Part shown: positions 15,867-24,011 of the stretch, one piece after another
Layout of the letters: each line of letters opens with the position of its first letter
How positions within the stretch are numbered: the stretch's first letter is position 1
Origin: an uncultured Parabacteroides sp.
GTDB taxonomy: Bacteria; Bacteroidota; Bacteroidia; Bacteroidales; Tannerellaceae
Direction of reading: 5' to 3'
Length of the DNA: 37,492 bases
Assembly (NCBI GenBank): GCA_900552465.1
Contig: URZO01000035.1
Location: forward strand, 1-37,492
Position numbers and translations under genes: made by a program
The notes under the pieces: model-generated
The model's database searches: none
Told to the model about the DNA's origin: nothing
The model's input: only the letters and a program-made list of their open reading frames with translations

Positions 15867-17978
15867 TCAATTGTTGAATGTAACGGCTACGCCCATTTTC
15901 AGGACAAACGGATCCAGCGGATAATGCGCCAGCGAGAAATAGTTCGGATTGACGAACTTGGAACTCAGGTTGTAGCCCATCACAAAGAAACGGGCCTGTT
16001 TCAGATGGAAATTGACGTATGCATTGACGAGCGGATAATTACCGACTTTCACCTCGTCCTGTAGCTGGAACTGCTGGGTGGCAGGTTCGTAGTATGGAGC
16101 ATAATATGATGTGTTGTAATACATATTGGCTCCAAGCTGCATCGTCAATACCTTTGCAACTTTGAACTGCAGATACATATTCGTGTACAGGCTGATCTGC
16201 GGCAGGGGCAGTACGTTTTTGTCGCTGCTCAACTGATAAGCAACCTCGTTCTCCCAACCGAATGCCCGGTACATGATGTCCTGTTTGATGCGGGCGCTGA
16301 TCACTTGCAGGTTACCGCTTTTCTGTTCCGGCATGCCCTGCTTGTTGAAGAATACATAATTTTGTATACTTTCGACACCGGCCGACAATTGTGTCCGGGT
16401 AGATTCGAGGTCTATCTTGGCTCCGGCATAAATTTGCTGGATCATGTTCATATCCCGGTTATCCCACCAGAAATAACGGGAATGGAAATGGCGCATGTAG
16501 AATGCCGGAGTTACATTTTTGATATATCCTTCCGCCCTGATTATGGCGTCTTTCTTGAACAGTTTGAATTTGGTTTGCAGGTTTCCCGTTACCCGGAACT
16601 CTCCGATATCATCCCCTACGACACACAGTTCTCCCCGTGCGTTGTACGTAAGGATACTGCCCTGACGTTTGGAGATTTCCGCCCCGATATAAGTCGAGAA
16701 CTCGTCGTAGGTTTGTGTGATCGGGAAGTTGAGAGTGGAAGGAGAGGCATATAAGCCGCTGCCCATTTCCGGATTATAGGATAGTCCCGGAATTTCAGCC
16801 GGAAGCTGGAATTTACGTTTGTCGAAAGTTGCAAAAGCAGTGATTCCGAATTTAGCCCAGTCCTGGAATCCTTCGCGCAGGGACAGGCCGAAGGTGTTTT
16901 TCAGGTTCCAGTAGGAAGTCCGGTCGTCAACACCTGAACCTCTTTCCAATCCGAAGACACGCGGGTCTCCATCCGGATTCAGATAACATTCATTCAGGTT
17001 TTTATTCTCTTCCGCCCGGAAACGGCGGCGATTATCCTGATATTCCAATGTATGGATGATACTGGATATAGGGATGAATATTTTTTCCGGATTACCAAGC
17101 GAATCGAGCTGTTCTTCCAGTTCACGTTCAAATCCCAGATTATAGCGGTGGCTCAGGAAATATTGTTTGCCGCGAACGCGATTCCAGGCTTTAACTGGAT
17201 AGCGGATGTCGAAAGCCTTCGGATCACCCTGGGTTCTTTCTCCGGCAAAGTATTGATCCGGGTTGGTAATAACCGAGTCATTGGCCAGTCCGCCGTTTTC
17301 GTAATTGATAAAGTTGAAGTTACTCAGGTAGGCGTGTGCTTCGTAGCGGTCTGATTTGTAGCTGCCGAAAAGCCGGTAACTCAGCAGTTTATTACCGTTG
17401 TTTTTATAATATCCACGGCTGTAGATATAGTCCAGGTCGCCACCTACGTTAATCTTCGGACCGAAATTCATTGTCAGCGTGCCTTTCAACCGCTCGTTCT
17501 TACTGTCACTTCCTCCCATTGTCGTATACATTACGTTCGTATAGGGGATTTTCGTGTTATAGTACTCTGCGTTGAGAGGGTCCGTGATATAATAATCGTA
17601 GGGATCGGCGAAAATGAAGTCGCGAGGCTCTTTGCGTTCGGAGAAGATACGGGTTTGTGCCGGTGAGCCTGTGTTTGCCAGATAACCGACTGCGAGAGAT
17701 TCAGATTCCACCAGCGTACTGTTGGCAAAGTTCAGTTTCTGCGTATCCATTGGGGCGATATAAGGATCGCCCAGCAAAGGGGTAAGCCGGTATGCGGTTA
17801 CACGCCTGTTGTTAACCGATGAACTATCCGGAATCAGCAGGCTGTCAGGGACTTCCTTGTTTGCCTTGGAAAGGTTGCCAAGCGAGAATCCCTTTCGGTC
17901 TCCGCCTGGGCGGCGTTGCGCGTGCAGGGCCGAAGCGGATATTATCAGTAATAATAATATGTATAAGCTATGCTTCAT
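15867..17978 (-). CDS. Putative outer-membrane porin (Porin_10 type)
   Basis: The mature protein follows a signal peptide MKHSLYILLLLIISASALHAQ, giving 703 residues in total. Beyond it are an acidic/Ser-rich linker and a series of amphipathic strands with many aromatic residues (for example YRLFGSYKSDRYEAHAYLSNFNF), ending in an aromatic-rich strand typical of beta-barrels, FVLKMGVAVTFNN. The pattern fits the Bacteroidetes 'putative porin' (Porin_10) family. An in-frame ATG 21 nt upstream is rejected because it lies upstream of the -7 box at 17986-17993 and the signal peptide begins at MKHS. It heads a two-gene unit with the binding protein. Confidence 0.85.
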   Translation of the reverse strand: MKHSLYILLLLIISASALHAQRRPGGDRKGFSLGNLSKANKEVPDSLLIPDSSSVNNRRVTAYRLTPLLGDPYIAPMDTQKLNFANSTLVESESLAVGYLANTGSPAQTRIFSERKEPRDFIFADPYDYYITDPLNAEYYNTKIPYTNVMYTTMGGSDSKNERLKGTLTMNFGPKINVGGDLDYIYSRGYYKNNGNKLLSYRLFGSYKSDRYEAHAYLSNFNFINYENGGLANDSVITNPDQYFAGERTQGDPKAFDIRYPVKAWNRVRGKQYFLSHRYNLGFERELEEQLDSLGNPEKIFIPISSIIHTLEYQDNRRRFRAEENKNLNECYLNPDGDPRVFGLERGSGVDDRTSYWNLKNTFGLSLREGFQDWAKFGITAFATFDKRKFQLPAEIPGLSYNPEMGSGLYASPSTLNFPITQTYDEFSTYIGAEISKRQGSILTYNARGELCVVGDDIGEFRVTGNLQTKFKLFKKDAIIRAEGYIKNVTPAFYMRHFHSRYFWWDNRDMNMIQQIYAGAKIDLESTRTQLSAGVESIQNYVFFNKQGMPEQKSGNLQVISARIKQDIMYRAFGWENEVAYQLSSDKNVLPLPQISLYTNMYLQFKVAKVLTMQLGANMYYNTSYYAPYYEPATQQFQLQDEVKVGNYPLVNAYVNFHLKQARFFVMGYNLSSKFVNPNYFSLAHYPLDPFVLKMGVAVTFNN

Positions 17979-17985
17979 TGTGGGG

Positions 17986-17993
17986 CAAAGATA
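17986..17993 (-). promoter_or_regulatory. -7 box (TATCTTTG) for the porin gene
   Basis: The minus strand reads TATCTTTG, an exact TAnnTTTG match, with TTTC 19 nt upstream as a near -33 element. It ends only 8 nt before the porin ATG, so the predicted transcript would be almost leaderless. The -33 region falls within the loop of the terminator hairpin at 18002-18027. Confidence 0.6.
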
Positions 17994-18001
17994 TAACAAA
18001 A

Positions 18002-18027
18002 GGGCGTCCTACGAAATAGAAACGCCC
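18002..18027 (-). terminator. Likely terminator of the 2-oxoacid oxidoreductase operon
   Basis: On the minus strand GGGCGT (18027-18022) pairs with ACGCCC (18007-18002), followed by TTTTGTT. The six-pair GC-rich stem with a short T run is a plausible intrinsic terminator after the gamma-subunit gene. Confidence 0.6.
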
Positions 18028-18050
18028 CTCTTTATATTCTTTTTGCAAGA

Positions 18051-18593
18051 TTACATCTTCTGTATAATCTCCATTCCTTTCTTAATGGCTGCTTCATTCA
18101 TAGGAATGAGCTTATGGTGGCGTTCGGGAAGGGATTTTTTCAATCCTAACAGAACGTTTTCCAGTTTTACCATCGGGACGATTTTCAACAGTCCGCCGAG
18201 GATCAGCATGTTGAATGCCTTTTCGTTCTTCATTTCAGTAGCAGCGTCCATTGCATCCACGCGATATACGCTGACATCGGTACGTTTCACCGGTGTATGA
18301 ATGCCATATCCGTCGTAAATGATGATACCCCCTTTTTTTACTTTGTTCTCGAACTTGTCCATAGAGGGCTGGTTCAGGATGATGGCTATGTCGTATTCGT
18401 TCAGGACAGGAGAACTGATGCGGTCGTCGCTCAGGATAACCGTTACGTTGGCCGTTCCGCCACGCTGTTCCGGTCCGTAAGAAGGCATCCAACTGACTTC
18501 CTTTCCTTCCATCAGGCCGGAGTAAGCCAATATTTTACCCATCGACAAAACACCTTGCCCACCGAAACCTGCTATTATAATTTCTTGCTTCAT
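18051..18593 (-). CDS. 2-oxoacid:ferredoxin oxidoreductase gamma subunit
   Basis: The 180-residue protein has the gamma-subunit signature IIIAGFGGQGVLSMGKILAY at the N-terminus and SYGPEQRGGTANVTV, both typical of POR/KOR/VOR gamma chains that complete the oxidoreductase. It begins 17 nt after the beta-subunit gene and is the last gene of the operon before a terminator. With the alpha, beta and ferredoxin subunits it forms a four-chain, CoA- and ferredoxin-dependent enzyme. The substrate (2-oxoisovalerate or 2-oxoglutarate) cannot be settled from this chain. Confidence 0.92.
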   Translation of the reverse strand: MKQEIIIAGFGGQGVLSMGKILAYSGLMEGKEVSWMPSYGPEQRGGTANVTVILSDDRISSPVLNEYDIAIILNQPSMDKFENKVKKGGIIIYDGYGIHTPVKRTDVSVYRVDAMDAATEMKNEKAFNMLILGGLLKIVPMVKLENVLLGLKKSLPERHHKLIPMNEAAIKKGMEIIQKM

Positions 18594-18610
18594 GATTCTT
18601 TAGTGCTTAC

Positions 18611-19375
18611 TTATTCAACATTTTTCAGATCTCCCAACGGATAGAACGGGAACATATGTTCTTCCATCCATTTGTTCGCCTTTTCAGGTGTCATTTTCCA
18701 TCCTGATGAGCAGGTGGAAACAAATTCTACAACCGACGTGCCTTTGCCTGCCATCGAGTTTTCAAATGCCTTGCGGAGCATCTTTTTAGCTTTACGAACG
18801 GCTGCGGCTGTCTGCACACTCTGGCGTGTAACCAGACAAGTCCCTTCCAGTTGGGCAAGCAGATCGCCGATCTTCAAAGGATAACCGTTCAAGGCAATGT
18901 TACGGCCATAAGGACAGGTCGATGTCGGCATCCCTTCCAGTGTGGTAGGAGCCATTTGTCCGCCGGTCATACCATAGATGGCATTGTTGACGAATACGAT
19001 CACGATGTTTTCACCGCGGTTGGCAGCATGGATTGTTTCGGCTGTACCGATCGCAGCCAGGTCACCGTCGCCCTGGTAGGTGAATACCATTTTCTCCGGA
19101 TTCAGGCGCTTAACAGCGGTCGCAATTGCCGGAGCACGTCCGTGGGCGGCTTCAAGCCAGTCGATATCCAGGTAGTTATACGCGAATACGGCGCATCCCA
19201 CAGGAGAGACACCGATCGTCTTATCTTCCATACCCATGTCGGCAATCACTTCGGCGATCAGCTTATGTATGACACCGTGGCTGCAACCGGGACAGTAGTG
19301 CATGGGATTTTCATTCATCAACCCGGGCTTTTCGTACACCAGGTTCTCCGGTTTAATTATTTCGTTGAGTTCCAT
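18611..19375 (-). CDS. 2-oxoacid:ferredoxin oxidoreductase beta subunit (TPP-binding)
   Basis: The 254-residue beta chain binds thiamine pyrophosphate. CPGCSHGVIHKLI near residues 28-40 provides Cys typical of the [4Fe-4S]-associated region of these chains. GDGDLAAIGTAETIHAANRGENI followed by VFVNNAIYGMTGGQ is the TPP/Mg motif (GDG...NN). It lies 12 nt after the small membrane-protein gene and 17 nt before the gamma-subunit gene. It converts a 2-oxoacid to acyl-CoA with reduction of ferredoxin, in the cytoplasm, together with its partner subunits. Confidence 0.94.
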   Translation of the reverse strand: MELNEIIKPENLVYEKPGLMNENPMHYCPGCSHGVIHKLIAEVIADMGMEDKTIGVSPVGCAVFAYNYLDIDWLEAAHGRAPAIATAVKRLNPEKMVFTYQGDGDLAAIGTAETIHAANRGENIVIVFVNNAIYGMTGGQMAPTTLEGMPTSTCPYGRNIALNGYPLKIGDLLAQLEGTCLVTRQSVQTAAAVRKAKKMLRKAFENSMAGKGTSVVEFVSTCSSGWKMTPEKANKWMEEHMFPFYPLGDLKNVE

Positions 19376-19387
19376 AAGAATAATTTT

Positions 19388-19561
19388 TCAATTAATAAAT
19401 CGCATCAGATATTGGACAAGGCGGAAACAGATTGCCGCGCCGCCGCAATAAAGGAACGGCAGGCGGTTTTCCGGTAAGGCGAAGTAGCAGATTACGGCTG
19501 CAACGGCCAGCGTCATGAATAACCATGTCAATATCGTATCAATTTTACTTCCGCGCTTCAT
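19388..19561 (-). CDS. 57-residue membrane protein inside the 2-oxoacid oxidoreductase operon
   Basis: A 57-codon ORF fills the gap between the alpha- and beta-subunit genes (20 nt after the former, 12 nt before the latter). It starts MKRGSKIDTILTW, has a hydrophobic segment LFMTLAVAAVICYFAL (about 14-29), a short PENRLPF turn, a second hydrophobic stretch FLYCGGAAICF and a basic end RLVQYLMRFIN. This suggests a two-pass inner-membrane protein. The in-operon position and clean frame support it being real. I recognise no family; anchoring the complex to the membrane is only a guess. Confidence 0.7.
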   Translation of the reverse strand: MKRGSKIDTILTWLFMTLAVAAVICYFALPENRLPFLYCGGAAICFRLVQYLMRFIN

Positions 19562-19581
19562 AGAAGACTTATTTTTAATTT

Positions 19582-20667
19582 TTACTTCTTAATTATTAAT
19601 TCCTTAAGCGCATTCAAAACTTCATCCGGAGTGAACACGATACCACCGAGGCGGCCGAAATGTTCAACCTTTATCTTTCCGTTCACTGCCAGGCGAACGT
19701 CTTCTACCATCTGACCTGCGTTCAGCTCGACGGATAGCATTCCTTTTACTTTGTTGGCATACTCCTTGATTACCTTTTTGGGGAACGGCCACAGCGTAAT
19801 CGGACGGAGCAGACCGAGCTTGATACCCTCTGCGCGTGCATTTTCCACCACTTTCTGGCAGATACGGGCGGATGAACCGAAAGCGATCAGCAAATATTCG
19901 GCATCTTCGCACTGGAACTCTTCGTAGCGCACTTCGTTTTCTTCGATCTTGCGGTATTTAGCCTGGAAGCGAATGTTGTTTTCTTCCATTGTCGCCGGGT
20001 CTAACTCCAGGGATGTGATGACATTCGGCTTACGGCCGGCAGTCTTTCCCTGTGCAGCCCAAGGGCATTCGGCAATGATTTCTTCCTCCGTACGGCGCGT
20101 ATGGAAAGGAGGCAATACCACTTTTTCCATCATCTGTCCGATAATACCGTCTGCGAGTATAATTGCGGGATTGTTATATTTGAAGGCGAGTTCAAGACCC
20201 AGTCCGACGAAATCGGCCATCTCCTGTACGGACGAGGGGGCAAGCGTGATCAGGCGATAGTCGCCATGTCCGCCACCTTTTACCGTCTGGAAATAATCAG
20301 CCTGGCTGGGCTGGATCGTTCCCAATCCGGGACCGCCACGCATTACGTTTACGATCAGGCAAGGCAGTTCAGCTCCTGCGAGATAAGATATACCTTCCTG
20401 TTTCAAGCTGATACCGGGGCTGGACGAAGAGGTCATCACGCGTTTCCCTGTACCGGCACCGCCATATACCATATTGATAGCAGCTACTTCGCTTTCAGCC
20501 TGTAGCACGACCATTCCGGTTGTCTCCCAGGGCATCTCAGCCATCAGGGTTTCCAATATCTCCGATTGCGGAGTGATCGGGTAGCCGAAATAGCCGTCCA
20601 CGCCATAGCGGATAGCCGCATGTGCAACGGCTTCGTTACCCTTCATTAATTTTACTTCTTCTGCCAT
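19582..20667 (-). CDS. vorB: 2-oxoacid:ferredoxin oxidoreductase alpha subunit (VorB-like)
   Basis: The 361-residue alpha chain contains the pyrimidine-binding domain (MKGNEAVAHAAIRYGVDGYFGYPITPQSEI), QAESEVAAINMVYGGAGTGKRVMTSSSSPGISLKQEG, and the C-terminal transketolase-like domain (LRPITLWPFPKKVI). This layout matches chains usually named VorB (3-methyl-2-oxobutanoate) or KorA (2-oxoglutarate) in Bacteroidales; the substrate call is by resemblance. A TTG nine bases upstream is rejected in favour of the ATG MAEEVKLMKG. It starts 9 nt after the ferredoxin gene stop. Confidence 0.9.
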   Translation of the reverse strand: MAEEVKLMKGNEAVAHAAIRYGVDGYFGYPITPQSEILETLMAEMPWETTGMVVLQAESEVAAINMVYGGAGTGKRVMTSSSSPGISLKQEGISYLAGAELPCLIVNVMRGGPGLGTIQPSQADYFQTVKGGGHGDYRLITLAPSSVQEMADFVGLGLELAFKYNNPAIILADGIIGQMMEKVVLPPFHTRRTEEEIIAECPWAAQGKTAGRKPNVITSLELDPATMEENNIRFQAKYRKIEENEVRYEEFQCEDAEYLLIAFGSSARICQKVVENARAEGIKLGLLRPITLWPFPKKVIKEYANKVKGMLSVELNAGQMVEDVRLAVNGKIKVEHFGRLGGIVFTPDEVLNALKELIIKK

Positions 20668-20676
20668 ATCTGTCAA

Positions 20677-20904
20677 TTATATTTTTACTTTGTAGATGGT
20701 TAAACACCCGTCCGGACAAACTAACCCGCAACTTGCACAACCGATGCAGTCGTCAGGGTTCTTCATATACACATAATGGTATCCCTTGTTGTTTACTTCA
20801 CGCGGATGCAATTCGAGTACATCCGACGGGCAGGCTACTACGCAAAGGTTACAGCCTTTGCATCGTTCTGTGTTTACAACAACAGCTCCTTTAATCTTCG
20901 CCAT
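20677..20904 (-). CDS. 2x[4Fe-4S] ferredoxin subunit of the 2-oxoacid oxidoreductase
   Basis: The 75-residue protein has two CxxCxxCxxxCP motifs, CKGCNLCVVACP (about 15-26) and CIGCASCGLVCP (about 53-64), typical of the delta/ferredoxin-like subunit of VOR/KOR enzymes that passes electrons to external ferredoxin. It is the first gene of the operon, with a -7 box at 20957-20964. Confidence 0.94.
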   Translation of the reverse strand: MAKIKGAVVVNTERCKGCNLCVVACPSDVLELHPREVNNKGYHYVYMKNPDDCIGCASCGLVCPDGCLTIYKVKI

Positions 20905-20956
20905 AATTACTATATTTAAAAACTAATGTAACACTAATTCTTTTGTTTAAGATTGC

Positions 20957-20964
20957 CAAAGGTA
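20957..20964 (-). promoter_or_regulatory. -7 box (TACCTTTG) for the 2-oxoacid oxidoreductase operon
   Basis: The minus strand reads TACCTTTG followed by GC, matching TAnnTTTG, about 52 nt upstream of the ferredoxin ATG. The -33 element is not distinct. Confidence 0.55.
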
Positions 20965-21043
20965 GTAAAAACTTTATAGATAGAATCTTTTTATTCCTGA
21001 TTTTATAATTGCGGATATTAGAACCTTTCTGTTTTTCTATCTT

Positions 21044-21095
21044 ATAGTAATGGTTTTTCCAAATCATACCTATGATCTGCCAAAACCATTACTAT
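21044..21095. repeat. 52-nt nested inverted repeat between the rhamnosidase and ferredoxin genes
   Basis: ATAGTAATGGTTTT (21044-21057) and AAAACCATTACTAT (21082-21095) form a perfect 14-bp stem. Inside it ATCATA-CC-TATGAT (21063-21076) forms a second hairpin. No T run follows on either strand, so it is not a textbook terminator. It lies downstream of the rhamnosidase gene and upstream of the ferredoxin promoter. Confidence 0.85.
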
Positions 21096-21132
21096 GGCTT
21101 TAATATCAAGCCGATGCTGTCTTGCGGGCTGT

Positions 21133-23919
21133 TTATTCGGAAAAACGGGTAACCGGTATCAACCGGACGGGGCTGTTAAGACCTGAAGGCATCGGCTCCC
21201 AATCGTCATATTGTCTTTTCTCATAATTCAGATCGACAATATTGATCTCCTTGAAAATGCGCCAGTTTATTTTCCGGCGGTCATAATCGGCGATCCGGTT
21301 AGCAGGCAGGTTCGTGACGTCTACTTCAATCCTGTTAGCGCCCGACTCCAGATATTTCCCGACTTTCAGCCGGAAAGGTACAGCCCAAGCCGTACCGGCA
21401 TCCTGTCCGTTGATGCGTACGCGGGCACTTTCGCGTACGTCGTCCAGGTCAAGTATCCAGTCGTCAGCGGTTATTTCGGGCAAGGTGAAAACGATGGTGT
21501 AGCGGGCGGTCGCCATGTTACGCGAGACATCCGGATGATCGAGCGTAGTCCAGGAGACAGGACGGTCTATCACGAATGTACCAGGGATGGCAGGCTCGCT
21601 TTCGGGAAAGGTCAGCGTCCAGCCTCGATCGAGGCTAAGACTGACCGGCTGTTCTTTTATATATTCCCAGGCAGGGCATTCGGGCATTCGTCCGGTAAAG
21701 GTTTGCAGGATCAGCGAGCCGCCGGACGGTATTTGCAGGTAGACTTCCGTTTTCCCCTTTTGTTGCCGGATACGGGCAGATCCGATTTCTTTTGACATCG
21801 GATCGTAAAGGATCGCTCCGGTGGCTTTTACACCCAACGGGACCCAATTGTCCACCCCTTTATTCTGCAAAGATGAAATGAAATAATGATGTCCGGTTTC
21901 ATTGGAACGGCGGATACATTGCAGGCCGAAACGGGTTTTCATCTCTTCCTGTTCGACTCCGCAGGCCTGCAGGGTGAGGGCATAATCCGAACCGGTGATG
22001 ATCCGTCCTTTTTGCAGGCGGTTTGTTTTCGTCTCGTCGAAAGAGGTGACTGGGGGCAATTCGTTCCATGCCCGGCGGAAACTCTTCCTTCTCCTCTCCT
22101 GTTGCCCGAAGCCGGGAACATCTTCCGGGTAATTCCCGACAAAGACGATCGTTGCCCCTTCTTTAGCCAACTCTGTCAGGTGAGCCAGAATATCGGCCGG
22201 CATATAACGGGCTGCGGGTACGATCAGTGCTTTATAGGCGGAACCGCCGGAGGTGACCAGTTTGCCGTCCTTAAGGCGGGTACTCCGGATAAAGTTGTCG
22301 GAGATATAATCGACGTCATACCCGCTTTCGTAGATTGTGTGAATGGCACGGATAAACTGTGGGGCGCGTTGCTGCATCTTGTGGATGTCAAATGCCAGGA
22401 AACGTCCGTCCGCCTCGTGCCACATATCGTAGACAGGCAGGTAAACCAGAAAGTCATTGTCCGGCTTTCCCATTTGCAGGAACGACTGGCAACGGGCGAT
22501 ATAGTCGAAAAAGGCAGGAGCATCTTTCCAGATACTGTTCGTTGGCGACATATTGACGGATGCATAGAACAGCCAGCCGGGCCACCGCGCCTCACGTGGC
22601 GAGTAAGGCGTGCCGTGGAAAAACATGTGGTTGACACCTGACACGAACATCAAATCCATATCCGGCTTGCATTGTGCGAGTGAGGTGCGGAAATGCTCGG
22701 TCAGCCAGGTGAATGTCTCTGATGATGTATATTTCTTTCCCGCTATGTGGGCTGCCGAGGAGGCATATTTGAGCATGGACAGGTCCGAATCGTTTTTGCG
22801 TGTCATCGAGTCCTGCCGTAATCCTTCGATATGGAATTGGGAGAGCCCGAAGCCCTCGCATTCGGGAATGTCGACTGTTGCATACAGGTCGATCAGGTTT
22901 CCCGGCGAGCCGTGCGCCTGGTTGCGGGTGATGCTGCCACCGCGATGCGCCCACTGCGTCCATTGGCTGGTGAAATTCTCCTGTAATAGCTCCGCCAATG
23001 TTTCGCGGTAGTCGGAGATGATGCGGGCAGTCGTGTCCGTCCGCACGGGATTCAGGAATTCCGGCAGGTACTCTTCCAACCGGTATCCGCGCCTCCGGGC
23101 AAATTCATGGAGCAGCCCGGGAGTCCAGTCGGCTCCATACACTTCGTACGAATCATTAAAGAAAGTATGCGGACGGGTGACTTTATTTTCCCGGAAGGCC
23201 CGGTCGAAAGTAGAGAAATAGTGTCCGACTGCCTTTCGTGAGAAATGATCCATTACGTATCCCTCTCCGCCGGGGGCTGCCCGTTTTACTTGCTGGAGTG
23301 TTTTTCCGCAAAATAGAGCGATCAAACGCCAGTTGCCTGCCGGAGCCGTCCAGTCGAGTAGCTTGTCTTTTACTTTGGTAGTAATGTCGATCCGTTCCCC
23401 TTTGTCTGAAAAAGCCATTAGCCGCTCCAGGTAAGCGATACTCTGTTGTCCCTTGTCACCAACGTCGACGGTGAGCCGGAGCCGTTCTCCTCCTTTGGCC
23501 GTATATTCTTGAAAAATAGCTTTAGACGCTGCATGCTCGAAGGAGATCATCGGACCGCCGAACGGCCAGCCGGTTCCGGCATTCATATCCGTCTCCATAC
23601 CCAACCGGTTACAGACCGACTGCGTGTGTTGTAACATCTGCATCCAGGCGGGGGAGAGGAAAGGTATTTCCTGCGCATCGTTTCCCTGCACACCGTAGAT
23701 CGGCGTAATCTCGACACTTCCTAATCCCGCTTTGGCATACGTCTCCAGGTTATAACTTATATTTGCCGTATCGACCGCACTCCCCAACCACCACCAACGG
23801 GTTGCCGGACGCATTTCGGTCGTTATCTCCGGCCACGATTGAGCAACAACCGGAACCACCATGCATAGAAGCATTCCGGTAATAGACAGGATACGTTTTG
23901 AGTGGGAGATAATATTCAT
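21133..23919 (-). CDS. GH106-like alpha-L-rhamnosidase
   Basis: The 928-residue secreted protein starts MNIISHSKRILSITG with a hydrophobic signal segment ending VVAQ. The N-terminal RPATRWWWLGSAVD, the ETDMNAGTGWPFGG block, the long central domain and the C-terminal galactose-binding/jelly-roll domain (VRINGQDAGTAWAVPFRL, NRIEVDVTNLPANRI) match the glycoside hydrolase 106 family, which removes alpha-L-rhamnose from pectic or other glycans, probably in the periplasm. In-frame sequence continues upstream to 24057, but those 46 codons run back into the inverted-repeat element and precede the signal peptide, so the MNIIS start was chosen. No SusC/SusD genes are adjacent. Confidence 0.85.
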   Translation of the reverse strand: MNIISHSKRILSITGMLLCMVVPVVAQSWPEITTEMRPATRWWWLGSAVDTANISYNLETYAKAGLGSVEITPIYGVQGNDAQEIPFLSPAWMQMLQHTQSVCNRLGMETDMNAGTGWPFGGPMISFEHAASKAIFQEYTAKGGERLRLTVDVGDKGQQSIAYLERLMAFSDKGERIDITTKVKDKLLDWTAPAGNWRLIALFCGKTLQQVKRAAPGGEGYVMDHFSRKAVGHYFSTFDRAFRENKVTRPHTFFNDSYEVYGADWTPGLLHEFARRRGYRLEEYLPEFLNPVRTDTTARIISDYRETLAELLQENFTSQWTQWAHRGGSITRNQAHGSPGNLIDLYATVDIPECEGFGLSQFHIEGLRQDSMTRKNDSDLSMLKYASSAAHIAGKKYTSSETFTWLTEHFRTSLAQCKPDMDLMFVSGVNHMFFHGTPYSPREARWPGWLFYASVNMSPTNSIWKDAPAFFDYIARCQSFLQMGKPDNDFLVYLPVYDMWHEADGRFLAFDIHKMQQRAPQFIRAIHTIYESGYDVDYISDNFIRSTRLKDGKLVTSGGSAYKALIVPAARYMPADILAHLTELAKEGATIVFVGNYPEDVPGFGQQERRRKSFRRAWNELPPVTSFDETKTNRLQKGRIITGSDYALTLQACGVEQEEMKTRFGLQCIRRSNETGHHYFISSLQNKGVDNWVPLGVKATGAILYDPMSKEIGSARIRQQKGKTEVYLQIPSGGSLILQTFTGRMPECPAWEYIKEQPVSLSLDRGWTLTFPESEPAIPGTFVIDRPVSWTTLDHPDVSRNMATARYTIVFTLPEITADDWILDLDDVRESARVRINGQDAGTAWAVPFRLKVGKYLESGANRIEVDVTNLPANRIADYDRRKINWRIFKEINIVDLNYEKRQYDDWEPMPSGLNSPVRLIPVTRFSE

Positions 23920-23943
23920 AATAAATATTGATTTTTTACGGGT

Positions 23944-23951
23944 TAAAGATA
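23944..23951 (-). promoter_or_regulatory. Possible -7 box (TATCTTTA) for the rhamnosidase
   Basis: The minus strand reads TATCTTTA, one base off TAnnTTTG, 25 nt upstream of the chosen ATG. It supports the shorter start. Confidence 0.4.
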
Positions 23952-24011
23952 CGATGTTTTTAATAAATTGGTATACGGATTTGATTCTAAGAATATTTGA
24001 ACCTCTTTTAT

